From the NCBI RefSeq assembly GCF_963678635.1, contig NC_087070.1, forward strand, positions 19,809,318 to 19,873,317: DNA of 64,000 nucleotides, written 5' to 3'. Shown here in pieces: positions 39,666-50,755 of this stretch. Source of the stretch: Symsagittifera roscoffensis (taxonomy: Eukaryota > Xenacoelomorpha > Acoela > Convolutidae). A program made the position numbers and the translations under genes. Each line of letters starts with the position of its first letter. Position 1 is the first letter of the stretch. The notes beneath the pieces were generated by a model. The model was not told the origin of the DNA. It made no database searches and saw nothing but the letters and a program-made list of their open reading frames with translations.

Positions 39666-41202
39666 CGCGCTCCTAGGTCCAATCTTTTCGAATTGTCTCC
39701 CTTTCCCTCTATGTGATCGGCGTCTTGATCCATCCGCTCATCATCGTTCGTGTCTGGTCTCGGCCCAGGTTCCGAGGGGCCTTGCCGCATGTCCATGCCC
39801 GAGTCCGGATGCGCCGGGACGGTCAGATCCCCTGCGTGATAGAATAACTCATCATTCACCAGGAATTCTACCGATTCGTCGCCATATGGCACCAGCTCGT
39901 CGAACGTCATGTACGTGCCTCCTCTGCACTCCTTTACCACTTCCAATAGTATCACCTTCACTTCTCCTGTCATCGGCTGGTGTATACAAGTCATTCCACA
40001 CATCAACGGAAACCCCTGGCCTCCTGGAAGGTGGTGCCTTGATCTTCTTCCGGCTCCATGCATCAGAAAACGTGAAGTCGAACGTATGTATGGCCGCAAC
40101 GTTCCAACTAATGAAGCGAGGCTCCATCCCTTCACTCCATTTCCGCATTTTCTCTTCCACATCACGGGCCGCTCCGATGCGAGGGGCAAGGACAGGAGAC
40201 GTGACCCCCAACAACATCCTCCTTATCGGTGGATATCGGGGGCATTGGTCCGGCAGCGGCCTGGACCCGGAAAGCCACACTTGCTGATTTTCTTTGACGT
40301 GTGCATATGCCTCCGGCCAAAGTGGGACCCGCATCGCCTCTGGTCGCAGATTCCAAAGCTTTGGATTAAACTGGACATGGGAAAGGTCCTCGCCGCCAAT
40401 TCTAAATTTGAAATTGTTGTTGAAGTCCATCAACATCCATCCCGGCTCCGGTTTTCTTCCGAATAACCTGTCGTCGCTGGCCAATCCTCTCAACTTTTTC
40501 TGTTCCACCCAACGGAGACTAAGTTGACGTACAACACCGATTTCCTGTATGCCTTCACCTGCACGTCCGGAAACACATATGAGATCAACGGTCCGTACAC
40601 CACCGTGACGAACTCCCTTAGTTCATGTACCAGAGCCAGCGGATCGATCCGCATCATTACAGCCAGATCTGTCAGCAATGGCATGCCGCAATACTGTTTG
40701 CATTCACTCGCTCCCGTTGCCACCTTGTCCTCTCCTGTGATACTCCAATTCTGTTGCAGGAGGTACTGAAGCACGAGTATCCTCCAATCCTTCATCTTCT
40801 TGTATGAGGCGCTTTCCAACTGCGCGTTGAATTCTCGACTCGCTCCCTGCAGTTGTTTGGGGTAGCGTAAAAGCACGAAAAATCGCCCAACCGACCATAT
40901 ATCATGGCGATCAGGGCAAGGAGTCTATGCAATCTCAGGTCCGCAAACGTCACGTACAGTGCCAGTACCAGACCAATCGACAGTTTCCGGATGTCCTTGA
41001 CGAAGCTCGCGATCAGATTCCGGGAGGCCCTCGGGTAACACGTTGAAAGGAAGGATGGCGTCCATCCCACTCCCATTCCACACAAGATAGCGCATAATCT
41101 CTCATATTGTGCCCTCGTGGCCAAAATATCAGCTTGGAATCTATCGTGTTCACATCTTGCATCAATTCCTTGCATCAATTCAGGGACAACTCCTTGCATC
41201 AA
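39650..41202 (-). pseudogene. B post-pol unknown region, part 1
   Basis: Overlapping frames (40792-41202, 40490-40876, 39852-40508, 39650-40189) together match A 27960-29500. Shared landmarks are GVGWTPSFLSTCYP, YLLQQNW, LLTDLAVMMRIDPLAL, FVTVVYGP, FNPKLWNLRP and IRRMLLGV. Many frameshifts, no stops unique to a single site. A triple CTTGCATCAATTC repeat lies at 41157-41208. Function unknown. Confidence 0.5.
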
Positions 41203-42580
41203 TTCCGGCTAACTCCCTCTCGTTGAACAAGTTTTTCAGATAAGTGTGTATCTCCTTGATTACTGCCGGTGCATGCTTGAACGCGTCTTCTCCCAAGGTA
41301 CACACTCTTGGCGACAAACACAACCATGCATTGGTGTGTGGCTTTAACCTCAAGGTCAACGCCATGAGGTACTCTTCTGCCGATGTCATATTTCTTGTGA
41401 CCGTCCTCCCCCGTTCATTTCTAGCATAATCCATCTGTCTGAACCAGAGGTCATTGGCCACCTGTTGTACTAACAAGTAATCATCATCTACTTCTGGCCT
41501 CAATTTCAGTAACCTGGCGAAGTTGGACAGCTCCAACCCCAGGACTTCGTCCAGCACCAACCGAGTTGAACTGCAATCCTTGAATGCCTGGATGGCAGTG
41601 GAAATGTCAGCCCAGATGGCAAGACGCTCAGAATGGGGTGGGTAATAGTTATTGGGATCCACCATTCTGTTCGGCAAGAGTATTATCACGCTGAATCGTT
41701 TCTCTGCTAGAGTTGTGACCATCGTGTACACAAACTATAAGGGTTCTGGCAATGTGGCGTACCCCGGTGATAACACAAAGATGGAGAAGTGTCGCTGCAC
41801 TGATGCCTCTACTTTGGCCATGGCTGAGAGCAACGTCATTATAGCCTCCCCTATGACTTCGTTGCTCGGGATTGATCCATCTGTCAGACGGGACAACAAC
41901 CCTCTGCTCTGCAGATGGTCATTAGAGCCGGCAATTACTATCACCTGCGGATCCATGCTGATTATCCTCCGCACGCTTATTGTCATGCCTACTGATTGCC
42001 CCCAGTCCAACTTAGGCGCTGTCAAGAAAATCAAGTAGGGTCAAAAGAGGGAACGAGGCGTGTAGAGATAGTCTGAAATGGCCACTATCAGGTATTTGGC
42101 AGCCTTTATATCCAGGGGATCATAGGCAGCAAACAGGCTGTCACCCACTGGTGCCGTCAGTCCCGTGTATCTCCTATCGTCCCCCTGCACCGAGGTCGCT
42201 CGGGGATAGTCTCTAGAATACTCACCAGGCGCTTGGCCTGGTGGTTTAAAAAACTGCCTGTACATCTTATGATGCTTGTTATTGGGCTTATTCTCTGTCA
42301 GGAATTTGTCCCTCTGGGAAGGTGGTATTAACTCCCTGGCTCTCCGACGGACGTCCGTAAGAGATCGGGTATTCAAGAGCCCAAATGTATTGTCCTGAGG
42401 CAATCCATCAAGGTCCACGAACTTGAGCGTGGTCGCGGAGCTAAACTGTTCCAGTTCCGCTAACAGCCAGTCCACGCCCGGTATTCGATATAATCCCGAC
42501 ACTGTGGGACCCTCTCCGCTCATCATCCTCCTTGCATCCACTCGACACGTCAATATGTTCATTTTCAGGTTCGTTGACAT
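41180..42580 (-). pseudogene. B second SGNH-like module
   Basis: Three adjacent frames (42041-42580, 41735-42034, 41180-41731) read in order: IPGVDWLLAEL...LKFVDLDGLP, then VIVIAGSNDHL, IFVLSPGYATLP and VIILLPN, then VVDDDYLLV..VANDLWFRQM and AWLCLSPRVCTLGEDAF. GSNDHL resembles block III (GxND) of SGNH hydrolases, and the alternation of strand and helix around it fits that fold. A clear nucleophile GDS block is not seen: the best candidate, AISDYLY, lacks it. I therefore call it SGNH-like rather than an active enzyme. Confidence 0.5.
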
Positions 42581-42622
42581 ATCCGTTTTATACTGTCCCC
42601 AGCCGCTGGGATCTGGACGGTT

Positions 42623-43832
42623 CTAAAGCAGCAGGCTGCTTGGCTCAATCCCTACTTCCGGCGTGGCGCTCGTCGATGGATTTCCTGTAGAAGCAGGAGT
42701 TGCCGTGGCGGGCGGGCGGGTTACTCGTCCTCGATATGGTCTGGAGCCAGTCTGACCCCGATCCATTGATCTCGCAAGTCGGCTCTCCAACGGTTGTCTT
42801 CTAGGGGGAGCAGCAGTCCCCAACCTTTCTCTCACATCTGAGCTCGGAGCAATGGGAGCGTTTGCACCCGTTTCATTGCCAGGGGCCCGAGGCGATTGGC
42901 GAGTGATTCTGGCACATTACCCCCCATATTCGAACTGGTCCGAGCCAGTGAGTTGGTTGTTCTCAATTCTTGCTCCATTTCCCCTATCTGCGTCTGGAAC
43001 ACGTCGTTTATCCAGCGTGTCCCTTGTAGAGTGTTGTATCCCATCTCTGGTGAGCGCGAGATGATCAATCATGCGCAGCATGTTCTCAAGATCCATGAGT
43101 CGCAGCTCGCTGGGATTGCTTCTCACCAGACTGCGGGTTATCTGGTTCCACCGGGTCACGTTGCCATTCATAAAATCCGCCACCGGCGTGCCCACCTCCG
43201 GGCTCTGCGGTAACGTGCACAGCACCACGAGTCTAGGCCTGCATTTCTCCTTCAGTTCGTTCAGAGACAGACCAGTAGGGGCTCCCACTTGCTCTCTGGG
43301 TTACAGGGACTCTTGAAACGTCATTGGTCGCGAGCATTTTTACCAACGTGTCGAGGTGATCCTCGCCCTGGAACACCATCATCTTGATGACCTGAGCCAC
43401 GGAGGCCCCTCCAAAAGATAGCACAGTGGTCTGACCATTGAGAAAGATCTCGTTCAGATCTCTCACTAAACTATCTTCAACAACCAAATGACGACTCCCT
43501 GGGGAAATTGCCTGGTTGCTTATGGCACGGTTCCAGTCCATGCCATTAAAACAAGCTCCAGGATGCTCCGCGGCTACTTGCACGAACGGATTGCGTACCG
43601 TTAGGTTCTTCCTGATGTCCACTAAGCGAGATTTCTGAGTCGTTCCGCTATGTGTAGTTTCCTTTGGTACTATGGCTCGAGGTATTCGCTCCGAGCTACT
43701 CGAGGAATGATAAAGGAGTTGCGAACGGACGACCCTACCCAGCGTCCGGCCAGTGGTCCTGTTGATCTCATTCATCGCTGCTCTGGCAACCTGATTGAAT
43801 GACTCTCTGGGGAGCCAAATATGGGGAGCCAA
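42623..43832 (-). pseudogene. B SGNH hydrolase domain (degenerate)
   Basis: Frames at 43233-43832 and 42917-43288, then 42832-43068 and 42623-42835 as a Pro/Arg-rich linker. Compared with A, block I reads EDSL in place of GDSL, block II is SFGGASV, block III is ATND in place of GTNN, and the DxxH block reads DGIQH with the His displaced. The surrounding fold is well conserved (CFNGMDWNRAI, RWNQITRSL, ELRLMDLENMLR). Catalysis is doubtful in this copy. Confidence 0.6.
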
Positions 43833-44030
43833 ATAGGTGTCTGAAGGATCCGGTATCGTATTCCTTGGGTTCAGAGCAGACTGTGATGTCTGCTGAGGAG
43901 CCCCAGGCTCTCTCGGAGCTCACAGCTCCTGTACCTTCGTCTTGGGACTTGTGTCCCTGGATCCATCCGAGGAGTTCATCGTCGCCAGAACCTCCGGTGA
44001 CACTACTTGGCTCACTCTTGCCATATATAA

Positions 44031-44656
44031 CTATTTCATGTGTGTTACCTCTTCTTCTTTGAAGGCTACTTGCATATCCTCGAACTTCTCCTTCCACTCG
44101 TCTCTCTCTCTCGAACTATTGCCCTGTACTCCTCCAGCTTGCCATACGTTTCTCTCTGATCCTTTCCTTCTTCTCCAACGTCTCAATAGTCTCCGAGGTC
44201 TGGATCTCCATCTCATTCATCTTCACTCTCTTCAGCCGTTGGAGAGTCTGCTGAGTATGACAGGCCCGGCCCATCACGTTGTCTGTTTGCTCCGATGAGC
44301 GGCTGTGCAGGTTGAACAGGTAGGGGCATCTCACCTAGCCGGTGATCCCTCTGCTCGCCTAGTCCCGGCTCACGAGCCAAGTCGTGTCCAGACATTTCTC
44401 CTCGGCGCCATCTCATCAATCGATTTCGACCTCTCTCGGCGGACCCGGACTCACCGAAGGCCAGCATCAACACCACTTCCGTGGGGTGATTCCCTCGACC
44501 CTCTCGTCCCAACGCTTTGAGGAGCGCGACCACAAACATCGCCAGTCCCGGGTCTTCTCGTGTAAAGTCACAATTAATCAGCCGCTGATAGATCTCGTCT
44601 AGAGTCGCTCCTAGATTCGCTGAGAGGAATTCCATTAATTCATTCGTGTCACCCAT
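44031..44656 (-). pseudogene. B post-pol ORF 1 (helical N-terminal domain)
   Basis: The frame 44213-44656 starts MGDTNELMEFL and matches A 24662 onward (DEIYQRL, F.REDPGLAMF, RGNHPTEVVLMLAFGE, DLAREPGLG). It stops at 44213. The following short frame to 44031 is basic and may hold the coiled coil. B therefore keeps the start of this protein but has lost most of its second half. Confidence 0.55.
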
Positions 44657-44759
44657 TTCTATCGTGTTGATTTTCGTCGTCGAGTTCCTTCTGGTTTGTT
44701 ATATTCAATACACAAAATTTGATCAATCAAGAACTAATTGATTAAATGACGATCAATAC

Positions 44760-45020
44760 ATTTCTCCTCGGCGCCATCTCATCAATCGATTTCGACCTCT
44801 CTCGGCGGTCCCTGACTCACTGAAGGCCAGCATCAACACTATTTCAGTGGTGCGATTCCCTCGACCCTCTCGTCCTAACGCATTGAGGAGCGCGACCACA
44901 AACATCGCCAGTCCCGGGTCCTCTTATACAAAAGCACGGTCAATCAGCCGCTGGTATATCTCGTCCAGAGTCGCTCCTAGACTCGCTGAGACAAATTCCA
45001 TTAAGTCATTTGTGTCACCC
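44760..45020 (-). repeat. partial duplicate of the B ORF 1 start
   Basis: This copy of the region 44398-44656 lies just upstream of it in B sense, about 10% diverged, with its own initiator-like Met (MGDTNDLMEFV) and an in-frame stop. Each copy is preceded by the same TTCTTGATTGATC-type leader. The divergence suggests that two different templates were joined. Confidence 0.7.
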
Positions 45021-45081
45021 ATCGTTCTAATGTATCTTGTCGTCGTGTTTTTTTGATTCTTCAAAGTCAATAAACAAAATT

Positions 45082-45109
45082 GGATCAATCAAGACCTAAA
45101 AAGCAAGTC
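45082..45109 (-). promoter_or_regulatory. B candidate splice acceptor
   Basis: In B sense, GACTTGCTTTTTAG is followed by GTCTTGATTGATC, the counterpart of the A acceptor at 24576-24589. It precedes the first post-pol Met by about 75 bp. The rest of the spacer (45110-45477) holds the same TGTTATGT-like microsatellite as A and no gene. Confidence 0.5.
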
Positions 45110-45477
45110 ACGACTTAAAACCATCATTTCATGCCGTTCCATTTCTGAGATAAAACATCATTCACGTCTTTTAAAATCAATCCATTGAAATTCTCTTTCG
45201 TTCTTGATTTTTTAAAAAACCAGCGCCAAGGTAGATCGTCCACCAACGATCTTGTCAAGATAACACAAATGAGCGCTGTCACCTTTCGTACCTGCAGTGT
45301 TCCAGGCTTTCATGACACAAGCATCACATAAATTATACCCTAAAAATAACATAACACATAAACATCACATATTCACACTATTACATAAAAACTTAATCCC
45401 CAGTAAATAACCTAAAACTTAATCCCAATGCCCATAAAGTGAATTTAATAAAAACCACTTATCGCCAAATGCAACTC

Positions 45478-45880
45478 CTAGCATAAGCTCAGATAGTATT
45501 TTTTATGTAAGTAAACCTCTATGTCAGTTTCCGAAAAAATCACGTGTACAACGGCATATAACTCTCTCGGATGTAGCTTCCCCCTACTGCGATCATAGAC
45601 TGGTAACGAGAGAGAGGTCACTCCTCTCTCATTCAGAAAATCCCTAAGTCGAGTCAAGGCCAATACCAAGCTCTCTGGATTCACGTGTTGCTTATCAGTG
45701 TCCTTAGTAACCAGGAAACACAAATATTTCCCTGGTTTCTGTGATGCAACAGGGGGCAGCGCTATCATCCCTCCCATACCAGGCCTCTGTTTCCATAAAA
45801 ATTCGATATTCTTATACTCTTTTTTAAAGTCAGCCGCTCATGATCTTTTGAAGCTTACATCCGCGGTTATCGCTATAGCG
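45478..45880 (-). pseudogene. B TARG1-like macrodomain
   Basis: The frame 45478-45777 begins at an internal Met. Homology to A extends upstream to about 45880 (AIAITADVSF, then DFKKEYKNIEFLWK) across one frameshift near 45835. KYLCFLVTK, ALTRLRDFL, VTSLSLPVYD and HVIFSETDIEVYL are the conserved strands and helices. It keeps the Lys after the LVT strand that A has changed to Arg. Confidence 0.6.
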
Positions 45881-46161
45881 CATGTTGTACGAGTATGAAA
45901 TTGCTGTCCGTTATGACGACATTGTAAGAATAATGGTTTGGTAGGTCAAAATAAGATTCAAAAATTCGTATAAAAGGTGGTTTTTTAGCGTTCTCGCCTT
46001 CCGTTTCCAGTTCTCCGGTTTCTCATGCCAATTTTAATTTTTTAAAGATCAGGTTTTTGGTGTGGGTGAGTCCTACCCTCACTCCCCGGACAAAAGTATC
46101 CATCGACACGTCCCCGTTGATCGCCCAAAATCGAGCAGATCGAAGTTGGATTGCGGAACGC

Positions 46162-46554
46162 CTAGAGGGCCATCTGGACCGACCCAATTGGACTCAGTAT
46201 TGTCATGGCTGACATAATTGATGTCGTCTTTATCGACATCCCGAATCTCAAGATTGTTTCTTTAGGATCTGCCGGCAGACCATGGAGCCATTCGAGCACT
46301 CGCAGGTTCGTTAATTCTTGCTCATGAGTCTGCTCCACCTCTGGTTCGAACTCTACTTCTGGTTCGGAGCGATCGTCGATCCAATCCTGATCCATGTCAT
46401 TGACTAAGTCGATATCTTTTTGCACCGCTAATTTATCCAGTCCCACCATCGATTCCATCATATCGCTTAAAACTATCCTGTCTATGACGAAATCCTCGCC
46501 ATACGGGTTGTACTTTTTCTTGTTCCTTCCTTTCTTGCTCTGGCGTGTTTCCAT
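46162..46554 (-). pseudogene. B integrase C-terminal tail
   Basis: This encodes KKKYNPYGEDFVIDRIVL, an acidic stretch and NLRVLEWLHGL, matching A 23220-23520. The intervening Asp/Glu-rich part is not conserved. A TTGTCCGGGGAG motif on the minus strand near 46084-46095 parallels the A copy at 23654. Confidence 0.55.
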
Positions 46555-46789
46555 GGTGAAGTGAAAGTCAGGCTGTAGTCCTTTGTCAATTTCAGTTTGT
46601 TCTGGGCAGCCCCAGTCCTAATCGGCAAAAGGTAGAGTTTCGTCGACCACCTCCACTCGCTCGCTCAACTCAAGGTCCAGTGGCAGATCGCAATTATCTA
46701 CCACCTCATTCCCGTCGGTTTTGTCGCGAGTACCTCTTTAACTCACTTCACAAGCAGGATTCACTAGCAAATAGTCTCCCTCCTGCATG

Positions 46790-48313
46790 TCAACTGGGAT
46801 GCACAGTCCTTTGATGAGCATTGTGCGGTTTGATGTTTTCGTAATGAGCTGCTCGTCCGGTGCTCAATCGATAAAAACGACCTCCTTGGTGCACTTCTGT
46901 TATTTGGAATGGACCACGCCATTTTTTCAGTAATTTTTTGGTTCCTTTTGGTGGAACTACTTCCTGGAACACCCGGACATAATTGCCAACCGAGTAGGTT
47001 TTTGCATCTACAGTCCTTTTATCAAATCTCCTTTTTGTCTGATTTGCGCCTGCTGCGTGTTCCTCCTGCATAAGTAATTGAGGTCCTGCTGCCTTCTAAT
47101 AACATCATGCACGTACGTTTGCGGTGCTGTTTTCTTTCCTTCGTACTCAGGGTAGAAGAACGTTAACGGAAGAGCTTTTTCGTGACCAGTTAGCATCATA
47201 TGCGGACTCATTCCCGTGGTGTAATGTTCCGCGCTGTTGTAAGCGCCCATCACTTGCGGCAAGTGTCTATCCCAATCATCCATGGAGCTTGAGCAATAAA
47301 CTCTTAAAATGGATACCAGCGTGCGATTTTGCCTTTCAACTAGGCCATTCGTTTGTGGGTGATAAGTGGTCGAGTGGGTCTGCGCCACTTACGACCTTTT
47401 CATTAACTCTTTCGTGAGATCACCCACGAATGCTTTGCCATTGTCTGATTGGATTGTGATGGGGCAACCTTGTCTCGCTATCCACATATTTATCAAGTGA
47501 TCGCACATTTCTTCCTGTGATGCTGTCATGCAGGGGGCTGCCTCTGCATTTTTCGTGAAATGATCGATCATTACCAGCACTTGATTGTAGCCCGTGGCTG
47601 TCATGCATATCTTCTGATGATCAATTTGCAACACTTCGTTGAATCCCGATGATTCTATTGATTGCAGGGGGGAACCTCATTTTCCTGGGGTCCTTCGCCT
47701 GTTGACACGACAAGCATGCAGAAACCCACTTTTCACAAGCCTTCTTTAAACCAGGCCAATCGAATCGTTTCTGTATCCTGTTGTACGCTTTATCCACGCC
47801 TTGATGGCCCATCTGATCATGTGAACAAAAAAGCAATTTGGTCTGGTATAACTATGGTAACACTATTGAATTATACTTCTAAAGGACCTTGTCCTCTTCC
47901 TTGCGTTTACAGGCAACGGTTCTGTCTTTTTTCAGGTACAACGGATCTTTTCTCTTCAGATAGAAATTCTTCAAGATCTTGTAGCTGTCTTCTTCTAAAT
48001 CTCCTTTGTCAGGTGCTCCGTTCTTGATCCACCTCTTCAGATTGCTCGTCATTTTATCATTTCGTTAAGCCCTTAGGAGATCTGACAGCCGGTATCTGGC
48101 TTTCAGATACGTCTTTACTACGCTCAATTGTCCGATTATTATCTCATAGGCATGGGCATCATCCATCAGCTTGACACACCATATCTTCTTCAAAGGTGTT
48201 GCTTCCTGCACAGATTGTTCCAGGTTGGTATGGACGACCGTACCATGTGGAAGTAATCTGGTTGGGCGTTTCGGCACTGCTATCAGTTCGAGCTCAACTG
48301 CGGCATTATCCAC
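46790..48313 (-). pseudogene. B integrase (H2C2, D-D-E core, GPF)
   Basis: The order of frames is 48065-48313 (VWCVKLMDD-type linker), 47621-47836 (HDQMGHQG and CLSC zinc domain), 47389-47634 (first two core Asp: LQIDHQK and QSDNGKAF), 47008-47388 (NGLVERQ with the core Glu) and 46790-47071 (GPFQITEVHQ module). Every catalytic residue is visible, but at least four frame breaks separate them. Confidence 0.75.
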
Positions 48314-48421
48314 TACAGTGCTCTCCTCATCGGAGGTATACCTGTCTCTGTACGGGTCCTGATGCTTTTCCCGGTCCAGCCCGCGCTGTTTTCATTCCAC
48401 TAACAAGGATTGAATAGCAAT

Positions 48422-49180
48422 CTACAAAACATCAGAATTGGAAGTAGTTTCCGATGTGTTCTCCAAGGACTGATGCCTCGAGTCATCAATCGAGCCAATG
48501 GATTTCACATCATCATGTTCCAATCTGTCTGTGATGTTTCTTGACTCCCCGGACAAAATTCTGTCCCTCGGTCGTTTTGAATTCGGCTCCACGGACAACA
48601 TTCTGTCCCTCAGTTGTCCTAGCATTGTCTCCCCGGACAAGTCGTCCTGTCCGGGCACGAAAGGACTCCCCGGAAAGTGTCTCGTCCCCGGATGAACACT
48701 CCGAGCTCGGCTCATACTCTTCCCTTGCATCCGTAAATTGTACTTTTCTCGTAAAGCTGGATTTCGACTTGACCCTGAGTTCTTCTGTGGTTGAACATGG
48801 GTCGATGTCTGATGTTCTGTGAACGAAGTCCTCAACAAGACATCCTTCGGCATTGAGTTAACCAGCTGGTTTACTATCGACCGGCAATCCCGTTCATCAT
48901 CTCGACTGCGAAAGGTCACTGGCCTCTTCTCTGTTCTCTCAGTGACGGACAACCGCTGCATGGTCTCCATCCACTCACAATCATGCCTATCCACTTCTCT
49001 ATTTAGCAAGTCACGGAGCTTCCCCATGACGTCCGGCGCCACGTTTACTGTCCTATTTAGCAGTGCTATGCTGTTTATACCCAGCCTGGTAAGCTCATGC
49101 TGTACCAGATTGGATCGGACTGTACCAGATTGGATTGGATTGGGTGTACTGGTATGGGGTGCCCTGAATTGTCCAGCCAC
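48422..49180 (-). CDS. B pol spacer with LSGE motifs
   Basis: A 252-codon frame, equivalent to residues 260-536 of the A ORF at 19468. The conserved part is SNLVQHELTRLGINS, VNVAPDVM..LRDLLNREV and a DERDCRSIV motif. The tail has LSGE or a variant at four places, each from CTCCCCGGACA on the plus strand. No known domain. It could be a tether, a tyrosine-recombinase-free linker or a dUTPase replacement; none of these has support. Confidence 0.55.
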   Translation of the reverse strand: MAGQFRAPHTSTPNPIQSGTVRSNLVQHELTRLGINSIALLNRTVNVAPDVMGKLRDLLNREVDRHDCEWMETMQRLSVTERTEKRPVTFRSRDDERDCRSIVNQLVNSMPKDVLLRTSFTEHQTSTHVQPQKNSGSSRNPALREKYNLRMQGKSMSRARSVHPGTRHFPGSPFVPGQDDLSGETMLGQLRDRMLSVEPNSKRPRDRILSGESRNITDRLEHDDVKSIGSIDDSRHQSLENTSETTSNSDVL

Positions 49181-49273
49181 CTGGTGAGTGGTAGTTTATC
49201 GTAGGTCTCCTTATCTAAAAATTAAAATCCGTCTTTGATTTCTGCTTGATTGGCCTGCTTCTCTTCGAGTCGC

Positions 49274-49650
49274 TCATAGAATTTTACTGAGGCTACCAGC
49301 ATTCTGGTGCTTGTCAGGGGTACGGTGCTCTATGATCAGGTGGTATCCATCCAGGCGCATGATCCAACGGCCAATATAACTTTGGTCCATCGAATAGGTT
49401 TTCAGCCAGGCAAGAGCACGATTATCCACACGCAACTTGAAGGGAGCACTCCCCAAGTAGGCTCTGTATTTTGCCACGAAAGGGATCATCGCGAACATTT
49501 CCACTTTTTGTGCGCCGTACTATATTTCAGTATCGCTCAGGACCTTACTTCCATAGGCTATCGGACGGAGAACCGTTCTCCCGTTCTACACTTGCTCTTG
49601 GTGAATCATGCCCCATATCGCAACCACTGATGCATCCGTGTCTAACTCAA
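49274..49650 (-). pseudogene. B RNase H
   Basis: Frame 49274-49504 gives MFAMIPFVAKYRAYLG, LRVDNRALAWL and DKHQNAGSLSK, the last half of the Ty3-type RNase H. The N-terminal DTDASV segment is in another frame near 49630. Broken by at least two shifts. Confidence 0.7.
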
Positions 49651-50641
49651 ACATACCCTCCTCGTTTGGCATGCCGAGGACCGGTGCCTCGCAAAGTTCG
49701 CGTTTAATGTTTTCAAAGGAAACTTGTGCCTCATCAGTCCAGGTGAGTTTTTACCCTTGTTTCTCATCAACTGCTGCATGGGGTATATCTTATCGGCGTA
49801 TCCTTTGATGAACTCTCGACAATATTTAGCAAACCCCAAAAAGCTCATCAGTTGCGTGTCTATCTTAGGTGCCTTCCAGTTCAAGACCGCTTCGGGATCC
49901 GGTCTTACTCCATGCTTATCCACAAGGGGGCCCAGATACTTTATAGAGTCTCTGAGGATTTCACACTTGGCGGGCTTACACTTCAGGCCCACCTGTTTCA
50001 TGCAAGTAAACACCTCATCCAACCTCTCTCTATGATCCTCTAGGGTTGGTGTTGCGATGAAGACATCATCGACATAACACAAGATGAGGTTCCCGTATTT
50101 CTTGGTTACATTCGTGAGTGCCTGGGCCATCAGTCGCTGGAATGTAGCCGTCGCGTTGCACAATCCGAGCGGCACCCTCTTCCACTGGAACAATCCCAGC
50201 TCATACTCGAAACCCGTTTTCTCCCGATCTTGCTTTCTGAGGGGCAACTGCCAGAACGCAGAGCCCAAATCCAACGTCGTGAAGAACTTCACGTCCCCCA
50301 AATTGGAGAGGCTCTCATCGATGCGGGGAATCGGGTATGCGTCCTTTATTTTCACCGCGTTCAAGTAACGGAAATCACAACAAAACCTGAGTTGCCCCTT
50401 TCTTTTTAGCCATGACCACGCCACAAGCCCACGGGGACTTCGACGGCTCGATCATGTCGTACTCCATTAACATCTCGATTTCTTTCCTGCATGCTTCTGA
50501 CTTGTGTGGGTTCATTCTCCTCGCCCCTTCCCTATGATGTCCCGAGCACTCTTCTATCTCAATCTCGTGTTCTACGAAATTGCAGCAATCTATGTCGGCC
50601 TTAAGTTTCGAAAAAACGTCTGCATTCCAATCTAGCACCAC
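49642..50641 (-). pseudogene. B reverse transcriptase
   Basis: Frame 50375-50641 holds the fingers start (HREGARRMNPHKSEACRKEI, CGVVMAKKKG). Frame 49642-50424 holds the palm and thumb (CCDFRYLNAV, TTLDLGSAFWQLPL, GLCNATATFQRLM, LCYVDDVF with YVDD at 50065-50076, then FLGFAKYCREFI). These are the canonical Ty3/Gypsy RT motifs in full order with one frame break near 50400. B thus keeps the RT that A has lost and can serve as its reference. Confidence 0.85.
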
Positions 50642-50755
50642 CCTGAGTGAATCTTGTTCCTCATCCGATATTTTACCCTTCAGATGTCCTATCTCGGGCA
50701 GGACATGCTTATATGCTAATAACTCTGCTTCAATTGGTCTCTCGGGAAAATTCGA

